A stretch of DNA of 64,000 nucleotides, taken from the NCBI RefSeq assembly GCF_009866655.1, contig NZ_CP047420.1:1-64000 (forward strand). The letters are read 5' to 3'. This DNA comes from Rathayibacter sp. VKM Ac-2804. Lineage in GTDB: Bacteria; Actinomycetota; Actinomycetes; Actinomycetales; Microbacteriaceae. This document shows, piece by piece, positions 7,479 to 14,869 of the stretch. The notes beneath the pieces are model-generated. The model was not told where the DNA came from and searched no databases. It saw only the letters and a list, made by a program, of their open reading frames with translations. How positions within the stretch are numbered: the stretch's first letter is position 1; each line of letters begins with the position of its first letter. The position numbers and the translations under genes are program-made.

Positions 7479-8495
7479 TCAGCCGCGCAGCGGCGGAGAG
7501 CCCGCGACCGTCGCGCGATCGGCGAGCCCGTCGAGCAGCTCGCGCAGCGCCTCCTCGGCCGTCGTCGTCGGCTCCCAGCCGAGCACGGTCCGCGCCCTCT
7601 CCGTCGACATCACCGGCGTGTTCGTGGCGATGTCGAGCCAGCCCGCATCGGTGCGCTGGAGCCGCAGGCGCCACGTCGCCGTGACGATCGAGCGGAGCAG
7701 CCCCGCCGGCACCGTCACGAGCCGCGCGCCGACGACGTCCGCGATCCGCTGCGGCGTGAGCACCGGCTCCGCGGCGACGTTGAACGCCCCGCCCGCCCGG
7801 CGATCGAGCGCCCGCCAGAACGCGTCCGCGACGTCGTCCGCGTGCACGCCCTGGAAGATCAGCGTCCGCGGCAGCGGCAGGATCGGGGGCCGGACCGCCC
7901 GCAGCCAGCGTGTGGGGTATCGCGGCCCGGCGAACAGCCCCGCGATCTCGGTCGCCGCGCCGCGCTGGAAGACCAGTCCCGGGCGCAGCCGGGTGAGCAC
8001 GACCTCCGGGTGCTCCGTCTCGAACGCGTCCATCGCGCGCTCGTTCGCCGCCTTGTGCCGGCTGTACGTCGAGGTGTGCAGCCCGCCGGTCGGCCAGCTC
8101 TCGTCCACGCGCAGGCTCTTCGGCGCCGCGCTGTACGCGCCGACGGACGACGCCACCGCGACCTGCCCGACCCCGCTCGCCGCCGCGGCCGCCAGCACCG
8201 CCGCGGTGCCGCCGACGTCGACGAGGCGCTGGAACGGCTCGTCGTGGCTCGGCTGCAGCGCCCAGGCCAGGTGCACGACAGCGTCCACGCCGGCGAACGC
8301 CTCCCGCAGCTGACGCACGGCGTCGCTCGAGGCCACGTCGACCTCGTGCCAGCGCACGTCGCGGTACTCGTCCGCTCCGGGTCGCGGCTCGCGCCGGGCG
8401 ATCCCGACGATCTCCTCCACCGACGCCTCCCGCCGGAGGCGCCTCAGCAGGGCCGTGCCCAGGTTGCCCGTCGCTCCGACGATCGCGATCCGCAT
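7479..8495 (-). CDS. NAD-dependent epimerase/dehydratase (extended SDR)
   Basis: 338 residues. The N-terminal Rossmann motif is MRIAIVGATGNLGTALLRRL (GxxGxxG). The extended-SDR active site is visible as Ser/Thr in VASSVGAYS and the YSRHK pair (Y-x-x-x-K) near residue 148. The WALQPSHDE segment matches the HLAA-type strand. This group acts on nucleotide sugars or other small alcohols; the substrate is not deducible. The start at 8495 has a GGAGGG site 7 nt upstream. No operon partners on this strand. Confidence 0.85.
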   Translation of the reverse strand: MRIAIVGATGNLGTALLRRLRREASVEEIVGIARREPRPGADEYRDVRWHEVDVASSDAVRQLREAFAGVDAVVHLAWALQPSHDEPFQRLVDVGGTAAVLAAAAASGVGQVAVASSVGAYSAAPKSLRVDESWPTGGLHTSTYSRHKAANERAMDAFETEHPEVVLTRLRPGLVFQRGAATEIAGLFAGPRYPTRWLRAVRPPILPLPRTLIFQGVHADDVADAFWRALDRRAGGAFNVAAEPVLTPQRIADVVGARLVTVPAGLLRSIVTATWRLRLQRTDAGWLDIATNTPVMSTERARTVLGWEPTTTAEEALRELLDGLADRATVAGSPPLRG

Positions 8496-8647
8496 GATGT
8501 CCCTCCGCGGGCGGCGTCCGCCGTCCTGGTCCCACGCTAGGCACCGCCTCCCCACCGCAGCAGCCGCTTGACACCCGTGGCCGGCTCGACCGCCTAGCCC
8601 ACCCGACCGGCGCCGCGCACCCCCGCGCGTCGAGCCGGGCACCTGCC

Positions 8648-8653
8648 TAGCCT
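8648..8653 (+). promoter_or_regulatory. -10 box TAGCCT, leaderless start
   Basis: TAGCCT ends 7 nt before the ATG at 8661. The GGAGGG that follows is only 1 nt from the ATG. Confidence 0.6.
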
Positions 8654-8660
8654 GGAGGGC

Positions 8661-9452
8661 ATGCCCCGCCGCCCCCGCTCGTCCGCCCTGCGCCACGAGA
8701 TCGACGGCATCGAGCTGCGCACCCTGGCGACCGGTCGCGCAGGCTCCGGCCGCACCTTCGTCCTGATCCACGGCATCGGGATGTCGCACCACACCTTCTC
8801 GACGCTCGCCGTCGCCCTCCGCGCGCACGGCCGCGTCGTCGCCGTCGACCTCGCGGGCTTCGGCGCCAACCGCTCGCCCCGCCGGCGCGTCGGCATCGCC
8901 GACCACGCCCGCCTCGTCGGGCGGGTGCTGGCGGAGCGCGGCGTCACCCGCGCGATCGTCGTCGGCCACTCGATGGGCGCTCAGGTGGCCGTCGAGCTGG
9001 CCGCCCGCGCACCCGGCTTCGTCGAGGGAGCGGTCCTGATCGGCCCGGTCGTCGACCCGCAGCGCCCCGGGGCGACGCGGCAGGGCCTCGCGCTCGCCCG
9101 CGACTGCCTCGGTGAGCCGCTCGGAGTCGACGCCCTGCTCTTCGCCGACTACGTCCGCGGCGGTCTCGCCTGGTACCTGCGCCAGCTGCCCGAGATGCTG
9201 CACTACCCGATCCAGCGGCGGCTGGCGGCGGTGACCCGGCCCGTGCTGATCGTGCGCGGGAAGGACGATCCGATCGCCACCCGGGACTGGTGCGAGCGCC
9301 TCCTCGCGCACGCCGCCGACGGGCGCCTGCTCGAGTTCGCCGGCTCCCGCCACGTGGTCCCCCGCACGCAGCCGGAGTCCCTCGCCCTCGCCCTGGCCTC
9401 CTTCGCCGCCGACGCCTCTCCCGCTCCCGTCCCCGCCGCGGTCCCCGCATGA
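8661..9452 (+). CDS. Alpha/beta hydrolase
   Basis: 263 residues. Classic fold markers: LIHGIGMSHHTF (oxyanion region, about residue 35), VVGHSMGAQVAVEL (nucleophile Ser in G-x-S-x-G, about residue 98), RGKDDPIA (acid, near 203) and GSRHVVP (His, near 232). No lid domain or signal peptide, so it should be cytoplasmic. The substrate is unknown. It overlaps the next gene, a second hydrolase of a different branch, by 4 bases (ATGA); the two are one transcript from a leaderless promoter at 8648. The pair may act one after the other on an ester or lipid substrate. Confidence 0.85.
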   Translation: MPRRPRSSALRHEIDGIELRTLATGRAGSGRTFVLIHGIGMSHHTFSTLAVALRAHGRVVAVDLAGFGANRSPRRRVGIADHARLVGRVLAERGVTRAIVVGHSMGAQVAVELAARAPGFVEGAVLIGPVVDPQRPGATRQGLALARDCLGEPLGVDALLFADYVRGGLAWYLRQLPEMLHYPIQRRLAAVTRPVLIVRGKDDPIATRDWCERLLAHAADGRLLEFAGSRHVVPRTQPESLALALASFAADASPAPVPAAVPA

Positions 9453-10138
9453 CGCACCTCGTCCGCGACGCCGTCTGGTGGATCCGCGACTACGCCTACG
9501 CCGTCGCCTGGCAGGTCCGCGCCTTCGTCTCGCGCCGCGCGCCCGACGACTACCTCGACGGCACCGAGCGGCCGATCGTGGTGCTGCCCGGGATCTGGGA
9601 GACCTGGGCCTTCCTCCGCCCGATCATCGACCCGCTGCACCGCCGCGGCCACCCGATGCACGTGCTGACCAGCCTCGGCTGGAACGGCCGCCCGGTCGCC
9701 CGCACCGCCGAGGACGTGGCCGCCTACCTCGCCGAGCACGACCTCCGCGACGTGGTGATCGTCGCGCACAGCAAGGGCGGGCTGATCGGCAAGTACGTGA
9801 TGACCGAGCTCGACCCCGACGGCCGCGTCGACCGGATGGTCGCGGTGGCCACGCCGTTCGGCGGCTCGCGCTACGCGCCCTACCTGCTGCTGAAGAGCCT
9901 CCGCTCGTTCTCGCCCCGCGACGCGACGACCCTGCTGCTCTCGAGCCGGGCGGGTGCGAACGCGCGGATCACCTCGGTCTTCGGCCTCTTCGACCCGCAC
10001 ATCCCCGAGGGCAGCATGCTCGAGGGCGCCGTCAACGTGCGGATCGAGACCGGCGGCCACTTCCGGATCCTCAGCGACCCGGAGACGCTCGCGGCCGTCG
10101 TCGCGGCGGTCGACGCTCCTACGGGGCCGGCGGCGTGA
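9449..10138 (+). CDS. Lipase-like alpha/beta hydrolase
   Basis: 229 residues, coupled to the preceding hydrolase by an ATGA overlap. The strand and oxyanion segment is IVVLPGIWETWAFLRPI, the nucleophile elbow VIVAHSKGGLIGKYVM (Ser of H-S-K-G-G near 110), and the His is in ETGGHFRIL near the C-terminus. This is the pattern of PGAP1/triacylglycerol-lipase-like enzymes. The N-terminal helix WWIRDYAYAVAWQVRAFV is amphipathic and could lie on the membrane. The last 20 bases overlap the 3' end of the opposite-strand lipoprotein gene. Confidence 0.82.
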   Translation: MTHLVRDAVWWIRDYAYAVAWQVRAFVSRRAPDDYLDGTERPIVVLPGIWETWAFLRPIIDPLHRRGHPMHVLTSLGWNGRPVARTAEDVAAYLAEHDLRDVVIVAHSKGGLIGKYVMTELDPDGRVDRMVAVATPFGGSRYAPYLLLKSLRSFSPRDATTLLLSSRAGANARITSVFGLFDPHIPEGSMLEGAVNVRIETGGHFRILSDPETLAAVVAAVDAPTGPAA

Positions 10139-10622
10139 TCGTCTCGGCGTCGGCCGGGCAGTCGATGACCGAGACCCCGCCGCCGTCGGCGTCGTCGACC
10201 ACGGCCCCGGCCGCGGCGAACGGCGCGCGGAAGCAGTAGGCCTCCGGCAGATCCGCGACGTCCGGGAAGGCCGCGGCGTCGACCGGCGTGCGGAACGACA
10301 GCGCCCCGAACTCGCCGCCCTCGCTCAGGGCGTCGTACGACTCGATGCCGATCAGGTCGACGCCCTCGACGGCCTGGTCGCTCGCGAGCCGCGCGTAGCC
10401 GAAGGCGTCGTCCTGCGGGCCGGCGAGGGCGGAGACCAGCGCGAGCACGCGGTCGCGGGACTCCTCGCGGGCCGCCACGTCGTTCGACGCGACCACCTCG
10501 GGGGCGGGGGCGGTGCAGCCCGCGAGCGCGAGCACCGCCAGGGCCGCGGCGATCGCCGGGGCCGGAGAGATCGCCCGACGCGGAGAGAGGGTCAGGGCCG
10601 GTCGGGTCCGCGTCAGCTTCAC
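10119..10622 (-). CDS. Putative lipoprotein
   Basis: 167 residues from a GTG. A basic N-terminus (KLTRTRPALTLSPRR) and a hydrophobic stretch end in VLALAGC, a lipobox, at about residue 35. The mature part has an acidic region and two cysteines (EAYCFRAPF, SVIDCPAD) that could form a disulfide. No family recognised. I moved the start from 10670 to the GTG at 10622 because TAGGGT ends 7 nt upstream. The first 20 bases of its 3' end overlap the lipase gene on the other strand. Function unknown. Confidence 0.7.
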   Translation of the reverse strand: MKLTRTRPALTLSPRRAISPAPAIAAALAVLALAGCTAPAPEVVASNDVAAREESRDRVLALVSALAGPQDDAFGYARLASDQAVEGVDLIGIESYDALSEGGEFGALSFRTPVDAAAFPDVADLPEAYCFRAPFAAAGAVVDDADGGGVSVIDCPADAETITPPAP

Positions 10623-10629
10623 GCGACCG

Positions 10630-10635
10630 ACCCTA
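10630..10635 (-). promoter_or_regulatory. -10 box TAGGGT, leaderless GTG start
   Basis: TAGGGT on the minus strand, 7 nt before the GTG at 10622. Confidence 0.6.
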
Positions 10636-10730
10636 GCCGCTGCCGGAGCGGCCGGCGCCGCCCGTAGCAACTGCTCCTCGCCCGGCGGAAGCCCCTCGGC
10701 GGCGAGGGCGGCGGAGCGGACGATGGAGGA

Positions 10731-11552
10731 ATGAGCTCACCGAACAGCACGCGCCCGTCCGGCACCGGACCCCGCAGCACCGGACCGACCGAGCTCCTCC
10801 TCGTGCGCCACGGCGAGAGCGTCGCCAACATCGCCGCGAGCGCGGCCGAGGCGGAGGGCGCCCACGACATCGCCGTCGACCGGCGCGATCCCGACGTCGA
10901 GCTCTCCCCGGCCGGCCGGGAGCAGGCCCGCGCCCTCGGCCGCTGGCTCGCCGACGGCAACGCGCCCGTCGCCGCCTGGTCCTCGCCGTACCTCCGCGCG
11001 TCCTCGACCGCGCAGCTCGCCTTCGAGGAGGCGGGCCTGGACCTCGCGCCGCGCCTCGACGAGCGGCTCCGCGACCGCGACCTGGGCATCGCCGACCGCC
11101 TGACCACGGCGGGCTTCCGCGCGCGCTTCCCCGAGGAGGCGGCGCGGCGCGACTGGCTCGGCAAGTTCTACTACCGGCCGCCGGGCGGCGAGTCCTGGAC
11201 CGACCTCGCCCAGCGCGTGCGCTCGTTCCTCGACCACCTCGATGTCGTCGCGCCGGCCGGGCCGGTCGCGCTGTTCTGCCACGACGCCGTCGTCCTGATC
11301 ATCCGCTCCGTCTGCGAGGGCCTCACCGAGCGCGAGCTGCTCGACATCGGCAGGGCGACCCCGGTCGCGAACGCCTCCGTCACCCGGCTCGTCCGCGGCG
11401 GCGACGCCTGGACGCTCGAGCGCTTCAACGAGACCGCGCACCTCGAGGAGTCGAGCGCGCCGGTCACCCGCCACGACACCGGCGAGGACACCCCCGTCGA
11501 CACCGCCGTCGACAGCGCCGAGGACGACCCGCGAGGAAGGACCGACTCATGA
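10731..11552 (+). CDS. Histidine phosphatase family protein
   Basis: 273 residues. The catalytic motif LLLVRHGESVAN (R-H-G, His phosphorylated) is near residue 27; the second Arg is in WSSPYLRASSTA and the second His in ALFCHDAVVL. This is the phosphoglycerate mutase-like fold. Relatives are broad-specificity phosphatases, not glycolytic mutases: the Glu pattern and the position of the second His fit a phosphatase. A ~25-residue Ser/Thr/Pro N-terminus and ~35-residue acidic tail are probably disordered. The stop overlaps the start of the hydrate dehydratase gene (ATGA), which suggests a role in clearing damaged or phosphorylated metabolites; that link is inference. Confidence 0.87.
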   Translation: MSSPNSTRPSGTGPRSTGPTELLLVRHGESVANIAASAAEAEGAHDIAVDRRDPDVELSPAGREQARALGRWLADGNAPVAAWSSPYLRASSTAQLAFEEAGLDLAPRLDERLRDRDLGIADRLTTAGFRARFPEEAARRDWLGKFYYRPPGGESWTDLAQRVRSFLDHLDVVAPAGPVALFCHDAVVLIIRSVCEGLTERELLDIGRATPVANASVTRLVRGGDAWTLERFNETAHLEESSAPVTRHDTGEDTPVDTAVDSAEDDPRGRTDS

Positions 11553-12436
11553 GCGAGACCCGGCACAGGAGCGAGACCGCGCACAGGAGCGCCGTCGTCG
11601 ACCGCGCCCTGCTCGAACGGCGCTGGCCGCTGCCCGATCCCGCGAGCTCGAAGCACGCCCGCGGCGACGTGGTCGTGATCGGCGGAGCCCGCAAGACACC
11701 CGGAGCGGCGATCCTCGCGGGGATCTCGGCCCTGCGGGTCGGCGCCGGGCGGATCACCCTCTGCGTCGCCGAGTCCGTCGCCGCCGCGACCGCCGTGGCG
11801 CTCCCCGAGTGCGGCGTCGTGTCGCTCGAGGAGACGCGCGGCGGCTCGATCTCGGGTCGTGGGCTCTCCGCGCTCGAGGGCGAGCTGGGCAGCGCCGACG
11901 TCGCGCTGGTCGGCCCCGGACTCGACGACCCGAAGGCGACCACGGCGACGCTGCGCGCCCTCGCGCCGCTGCTCGCCGGCGTCCCCGCCGTCCATCTCGA
12001 CGCCTTCCCGCTCGGGGTCCTCCCCGGGCAGCGCCGGGTCGCCCGGGCGCTCGCCGGCCGCCTGCTGCTCACGCCCAACACGGAGGAGGCCGCGCGGCTG
12101 CTCGGCTCCGAGGTGGACGACGTCGAGGCCGCCGCGATCGCCGTCGCGCGGCGCTACAGAGCGGTCGTCAGCCTCTTCAACGTCATCGCGGCACCCGACG
12201 GCGACGCCGTGCGCATCGAGGGCGAGCACCCCGGCCTCGCGACGGCGGGCAGCGGCGACGTCCTCGCGGGTGCGACGGCAGGCCTCCGGGCCCGCGGTCT
12301 CGACCCGCAGGGAGCGGCGGCGTGGGGAGCGTTCCTGCACACCGAGGCCGACTCGGTGCTGGTGCGGCGGCTCGGCCCGGCCGGCTACCTCGCCCGTGAG
12401 ATCCCGGGCGAGTTCCCGGCGCTGCTCACGGGCTGA
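11549..12436 (+). CDS. nnrD: ADP-dependent NAD(P)H-hydrate dehydratase
   Basis: 295 residues. It repairs hydrated NADH and NADPH by ADP-driven dehydration. Key motifs: KHARGDVVVIGGARKTPGAA (N-terminal YjeF-C domain motif), HLDAFPLG, LTPNTEEAARLLG, and the ribokinase-like active site GLATAGSGDVLAGATAG, where Ser replaces the Thr seen in many members (GTGD) with the catalytic Asp kept. The epimerase half (YjeF N-domain) is absent, so this is the single-domain form; no epimerase gene lies nearby. It is co-translated with the phosphatase gene upstream. Confidence 0.88.
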   Translation: MSETRHRSETAHRSAVVDRALLERRWPLPDPASSKHARGDVVVIGGARKTPGAAILAGISALRVGAGRITLCVAESVAAATAVALPECGVVSLEETRGGSISGRGLSALEGELGSADVALVGPGLDDPKATTATLRALAPLLAGVPAVHLDAFPLGVLPGQRRVARALAGRLLLTPNTEEAARLLGSEVDDVEAAAIAVARRYRAVVSLFNVIAAPDGDAVRIEGEHPGLATAGSGDVLAGATAGLRARGLDPQGAAAWGAFLHTEADSVLVRRLGPAGYLAREIPGEFPALLTG

Positions 12437-12491
12437 CGCGCCCGGTCGGCCGGGAGGCGCGACTCAGCCCAGGAGGGTCACTGCCGGAGGG

Positions 12492-12698
12492 TCACTGGGC
12501 GACGTCGGCGACGGAGAACGCCACTCCCGGAGTGATCAGGATCGAGGTCTCGCGAGGCTGGCCCTCGCCCTGGTTGACGGTCAGCCAGCGCGACGCGGCG
12601 CCGTCGAGCGCCTTCTCGACGCTCGCGCGGACGTCCGCGGCCGTCGTGTCGTGCAGGCTGTAGGGGGTTCCGCCGTAGATCAGCTCGACGCGCTTCAC
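12492..12698 (-). CDS. Small conserved-looking protein, third gene of a small-protein cluster
   Basis: 68 residues from a GTG that overlaps the stop of the gene before it (GTGA). Starts (V)KRVELIYGGTPYSLHDTTAADV and ends SILITPGVAFSVADVAQ. Alternating hydrophobic pattern suggests a small alpha-beta fold: a strand, a helix (ADVRASVEKALDG), two strands. No family recognised with certainty. The stop codon lies within a 14-bp tandem duplication of GGAGGGTCACTG (12472-12497). Co-translation with the 109-residue gene implies a shared job, unknown. Confidence 0.7.
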   Translation of the reverse strand: MKRVELIYGGTPYSLHDTTAADVRASVEKALDGAASRWLTVNQGEGQPRETSILITPGVAFSVADVAQ

Positions 12699-13024
12699 AG
12701 CAGGCCCTCCTCGGTCTGGCGAGCACCGCCGTGCGGCTCCTCGCTGATGCGCAGACCGTGCGCGCTGTGCGAATCGGCCAGGAGCTGACGGATCCAGTCG
12801 GGGTTGATCGCCGGGGCGCGACCGCCGTGGTACTTGAAGCGCAGCGGGATCGCCGGGTGCAGCCAGATCGACGTCCGTCCGTCGCCGACGGACTGCGAGT
12901 CCTTCCACGAGAGGTAGAAGGACTCGTTGCGCGACAGCTTCGATCCGATGACGATCTGCAGGTGGGCGAGCAGGCGGTCGTCGAAGTCGGCTTCGAGAGT
13001 CGAGTCGTAGATCAATCGGCCCAT
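12695..13024 (-). CDS. DUF7882-like small protein (often mis-named ATP-dependent DNA ligase)
   Basis: 109 residues: MGRLIYDSTLEADFDDRLLA, HLQIVIGSKLSRNESFYLSW and GDGRTSIWLHPAIPLRFKYH followed by INPDWIRQLL. From memory this matches small Microbacteriaceae proteins that databases often call ATP-dependent DNA ligase and now list as a DUF; no ligase KxDG motif is present, so the ligase name would be wrong. The fold should be a small mixed sheet. The second gene of three on this strand, overlapping the next by 4 bases. The start ATG at 13024 has only a weak GGAGA site. Function unknown. Confidence 0.7.
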   Translation of the reverse strand: MGRLIYDSTLEADFDDRLLAHLQIVIGSKLSRNESFYLSWKDSQSVGDGRTSIWLHPAIPLRFKYHGGRAPAINPDWIRQLLADSHSAHGLRISEEPHGGARQTEEGLL

Positions 13025-13112
13025 GAGGGCGGTCTCCGTTCGCAGTGCAGTCCAGCCGGCGGGGGCACGGCCGGACGGTACGGGGCGATTCTATCCGCCC
13101 CGGAGGTGTCGC

Positions 13113-13478
13113 TCAGGGGCGATCGTCGTCGGAGTCGAAGCGCGGGATCTCGAGATCGGACAGCTGCGGGACGGTCGAGCCGCCCTCCTCGGTCAGCGGC
13201 TGGGACACGCCGAGCCGTGCCGCCTCGTTCGTGAGCCTCTCCACGAGGGCGGCGTCCACGATCTCCTCGCCGCCGTCGTCCTCGGTCTCCGAGAAGAGCT
13301 GGCTGGCCGGACCGATCAGCAGGGTCGCCCGGCCGAGCTCGCCGGACGCGCGCCGGATCGGGATGTCGACCGACATCGCGCCCTTCCGCAGCGCGAGCGC
13401 CTCGGCGTAGCCCACGAGCGAGTGCGCGATCCGGCTTCCGGTGAGCACCGAGCTGCCGGCGTAGTGGATGCGTTCCAT
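13113..13478 (-). CDS. Hypothetical protein, first gene of a small-protein cluster
   Basis: 121 residues: MERIHYAGSSVLTGSRIAHS, then LVGYAEALALRKGAMSVDIP, then RATLLIGPASQLFSETEDDG and an acidic tail ending FDSDDDRP. The opening YAGSSVLTGSRIA block resembles small Microbacteriaceae proteins that sit near the DUF7882-type gene; I know no function. The start has a strong AGGAAGGA site. The stop is 88 bp before the next gene, on the same strand. Soluble, no signal peptide or membrane helix. Confidence 0.7.
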   Translation of the reverse strand: MERIHYAGSSVLTGSRIAHSLVGYAEALALRKGAMSVDIPIRRASGELGRATLLIGPASQLFSETEDDGGEEIVDAALVERLTNEAARLGVSQPLTEEGGSTVPQLSDLEIPRFDSDDDRP

Positions 13479-13494
13479 GGGTCCTTCCTACCGC

Positions 13495-14163
13495 TCAGCG
13501 CCCACCGGGAGCATCCGGGTTGCGCGGCGGGAGCGGGCTTGATAGCGCCTCGATCCTGCGCTCGAGCCCCTCGCGGACCGCCGGCCACTCCTCGACCAGG
13601 ATCGAGTGCACCGCCGTGTCGCGCCACGAGCCGTCCGCCCGGCGCTGGTCGTGCCGCAGCACGCCCTCGAAGACCGCGCCGAGGCGGAGGATCGCCGCGC
13701 GGGAGCGCGCGTTCGCGGCGTCCGCCTGCAGCTTCACCCGCGAGAAGCCGCTGCCGAAGGCGAGATCGAGCAGGAGGAGCTTGGTCTCCGGATTCACGGC
13801 CGTGCCCCAGACCTCGGGGGCGTACGCGGTCCAGCCGAGGTGCGCCCCCTCCCGCCGCTCGTCGAAGTCGGTCAGCGAGGAGGTGCCGACGACCCGGCCG
13901 TCGACGAGCACCGCGTACGGGTTGCCGGTCTCCCACGGGTAGTAGCGGCGGGCGAAGGCGCGGAACGCCTCGGCGCCGTCCGGGAGGCCGGCGGGCCCGC
14001 CGCCGTAGCCCGCGGCGAACACCTCGGGGCGGCCGATCGCGGCGCGGAGCGGCTCCAGATGCTCCTCGGCGAGCGGCTCGAGGACGACGAGGCGGCCGGT
14101 GAGCACGGCCGGGAGCGGACGGACGGCGCGGCCCGGGCGGGCGGAGGAGGCGGGGCTGCTCAT
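13495..14163 (-). CDS. GNAT N-acetyltransferase (RimJ/RimL type)
   Basis: 222 residues. It should transfer acetyl from acetyl-CoA to an amine. RimJ/RimL-type features: LTGRLVVLEPLAEEHLEPLR at the N-terminus, VDGRVVGTSSLTDFDERREG, the strand HLGWTAYAPEVWGTAVNPETK and the adenine-binding helix KLLLLDLAFGSG, then RVKLQADAANARSRAAILRL, GAVFEGVLRHDQRRADG, which is the signature of the protein-alanine/antibiotic acetyltransferase branch. The ATG at 14163 is preceded at 6 nt by CAGACT, a weaker version of the leaderless -10 box. Substrate unknown. Confidence 0.87.
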   Translation of the reverse strand: MSSPASSARPGRAVRPLPAVLTGRLVVLEPLAEEHLEPLRAAIGRPEVFAAGYGGGPAGLPDGAEAFRAFARRYYPWETGNPYAVLVDGRVVGTSSLTDFDERREGAHLGWTAYAPEVWGTAVNPETKLLLLDLAFGSGFSRVKLQADAANARSRAAILRLGAVFEGVLRHDQRRADGSWRDTAVHSILVEEWPAVREGLERRIEALSSPLPPRNPDAPGGR

Positions 14164-14226
14164 CCGGACAGTCTGGTGGTCCCGGCGCCCGCCGAGGAGT
14201 CCAGCACGCGTGCCAGCATGAGGTCC

Positions 14227-14835
14227 ATGGACAGCTCCGCGATGTTCGCCGCCTCCGCCGGCGCCCTGCTCCACCTCGTCGAGCGGATCGGCGACGAGCA
14301 GTGGGAGCGCCCGGGACTGGGCGTCTGGGACGTCCGCGGCCTGACCGGCCACGCCTCCAGGGCGATCACGACGGTCGAGACGTACCTGCTCGCCGACGAG
14401 CCGGCCGCCGCGACCGTGTCCGACGCGCTCGGCTACTACGCGGCCCTGGCCGGCGGCCGCGCCGACCCCGCGGCCGTGGCGCGCCGGGGCGTCGAGACCG
14501 GGGTGCTGCTGGGCGAGCGCCCGGCGGAGCCGATCGCCGAGTCGCTGCGGCGGACGCTCGCGCTGCTCGCGCAGCAGCCGCCCGGGCGCCTCGTCGCGAT
14601 CGGCGAGCACGCCCTGGCCCTGGACGAGTACCTGCGGACGCGTGTGCTCGAGCTGGTCGTGCACACGCTCGACCTGTCCCGGGCGACGGGCCTCGCGCAC
14701 GCGATCCCGCCCGAGGCGGTCGAGGCCTGCTCCGCGATGGCGGGGGCGCTCGCCGCTCGGGCGGGACGGGGCGAGGAGCTCCTGCTCGCGCTGAGCGGGC
14801 GCGAGCGCCTCGCGGAGGGCTTCTCCGTGGTGTGA
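14227..14835 (+). CDS. Maleylpyruvate isomerase N-terminal (DinB-like) domain protein
   Basis: 202 residues, alpha-helical. SAGALLHLVERIGDEQWERP, GLGVWDVRGLTGHASRAITT and DLTRAT-like DLSRATGLAH identify the mycothiol-dependent maleylpyruvate isomerase/DinB-like group, a metal-binding four-helix bundle found in mycothiol-making actinobacteria. The metal ligand His residues appear as LTGHAS (about 43) and VVHTLDL (about 140). I chose the ATG at 14227 over the in-frame ATG at 14218 because CAGCAT ends 7 nt before it. Likely a mycothiol S-transferase; substrate unknown. Confidence 0.8.
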   Translation: MDSSAMFAASAGALLHLVERIGDEQWERPGLGVWDVRGLTGHASRAITTVETYLLADEPAAATVSDALGYYAALAGGRADPAAVARRGVETGVLLGERPAEPIAESLRRTLALLAQQPPGRLVAIGEHALALDEYLRTRVLELVVHTLDLSRATGLAHAIPPEAVEACSAMAGALAARAGRGEELLLALSGRERLAEGFSVV

Positions 14836-14869
14836 GCGGTTCGGTGGCGGGAGCAGCCGGGTCGGGTGC

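Noticed and set aside
5575..8574. 999-codon open frame on the minus strand, and others of 700-1260 codons (1336-3189 minus, 35258-39040 plus, 35508-38456 minus, 23643-25586 plus)
   Set aside because: They run antisense or out of frame across well-identified genes; the translations are Arg/Pro/Gly-rich with no domains. They are shadows caused by high GC, apart from the real gene ends they contain.
12695..13024. ATP-dependent DNA ligase
   Set aside because: The familiar database name does not fit: 109 residues, no KxDG nucleotidyl motif, no OB-fold motifs.
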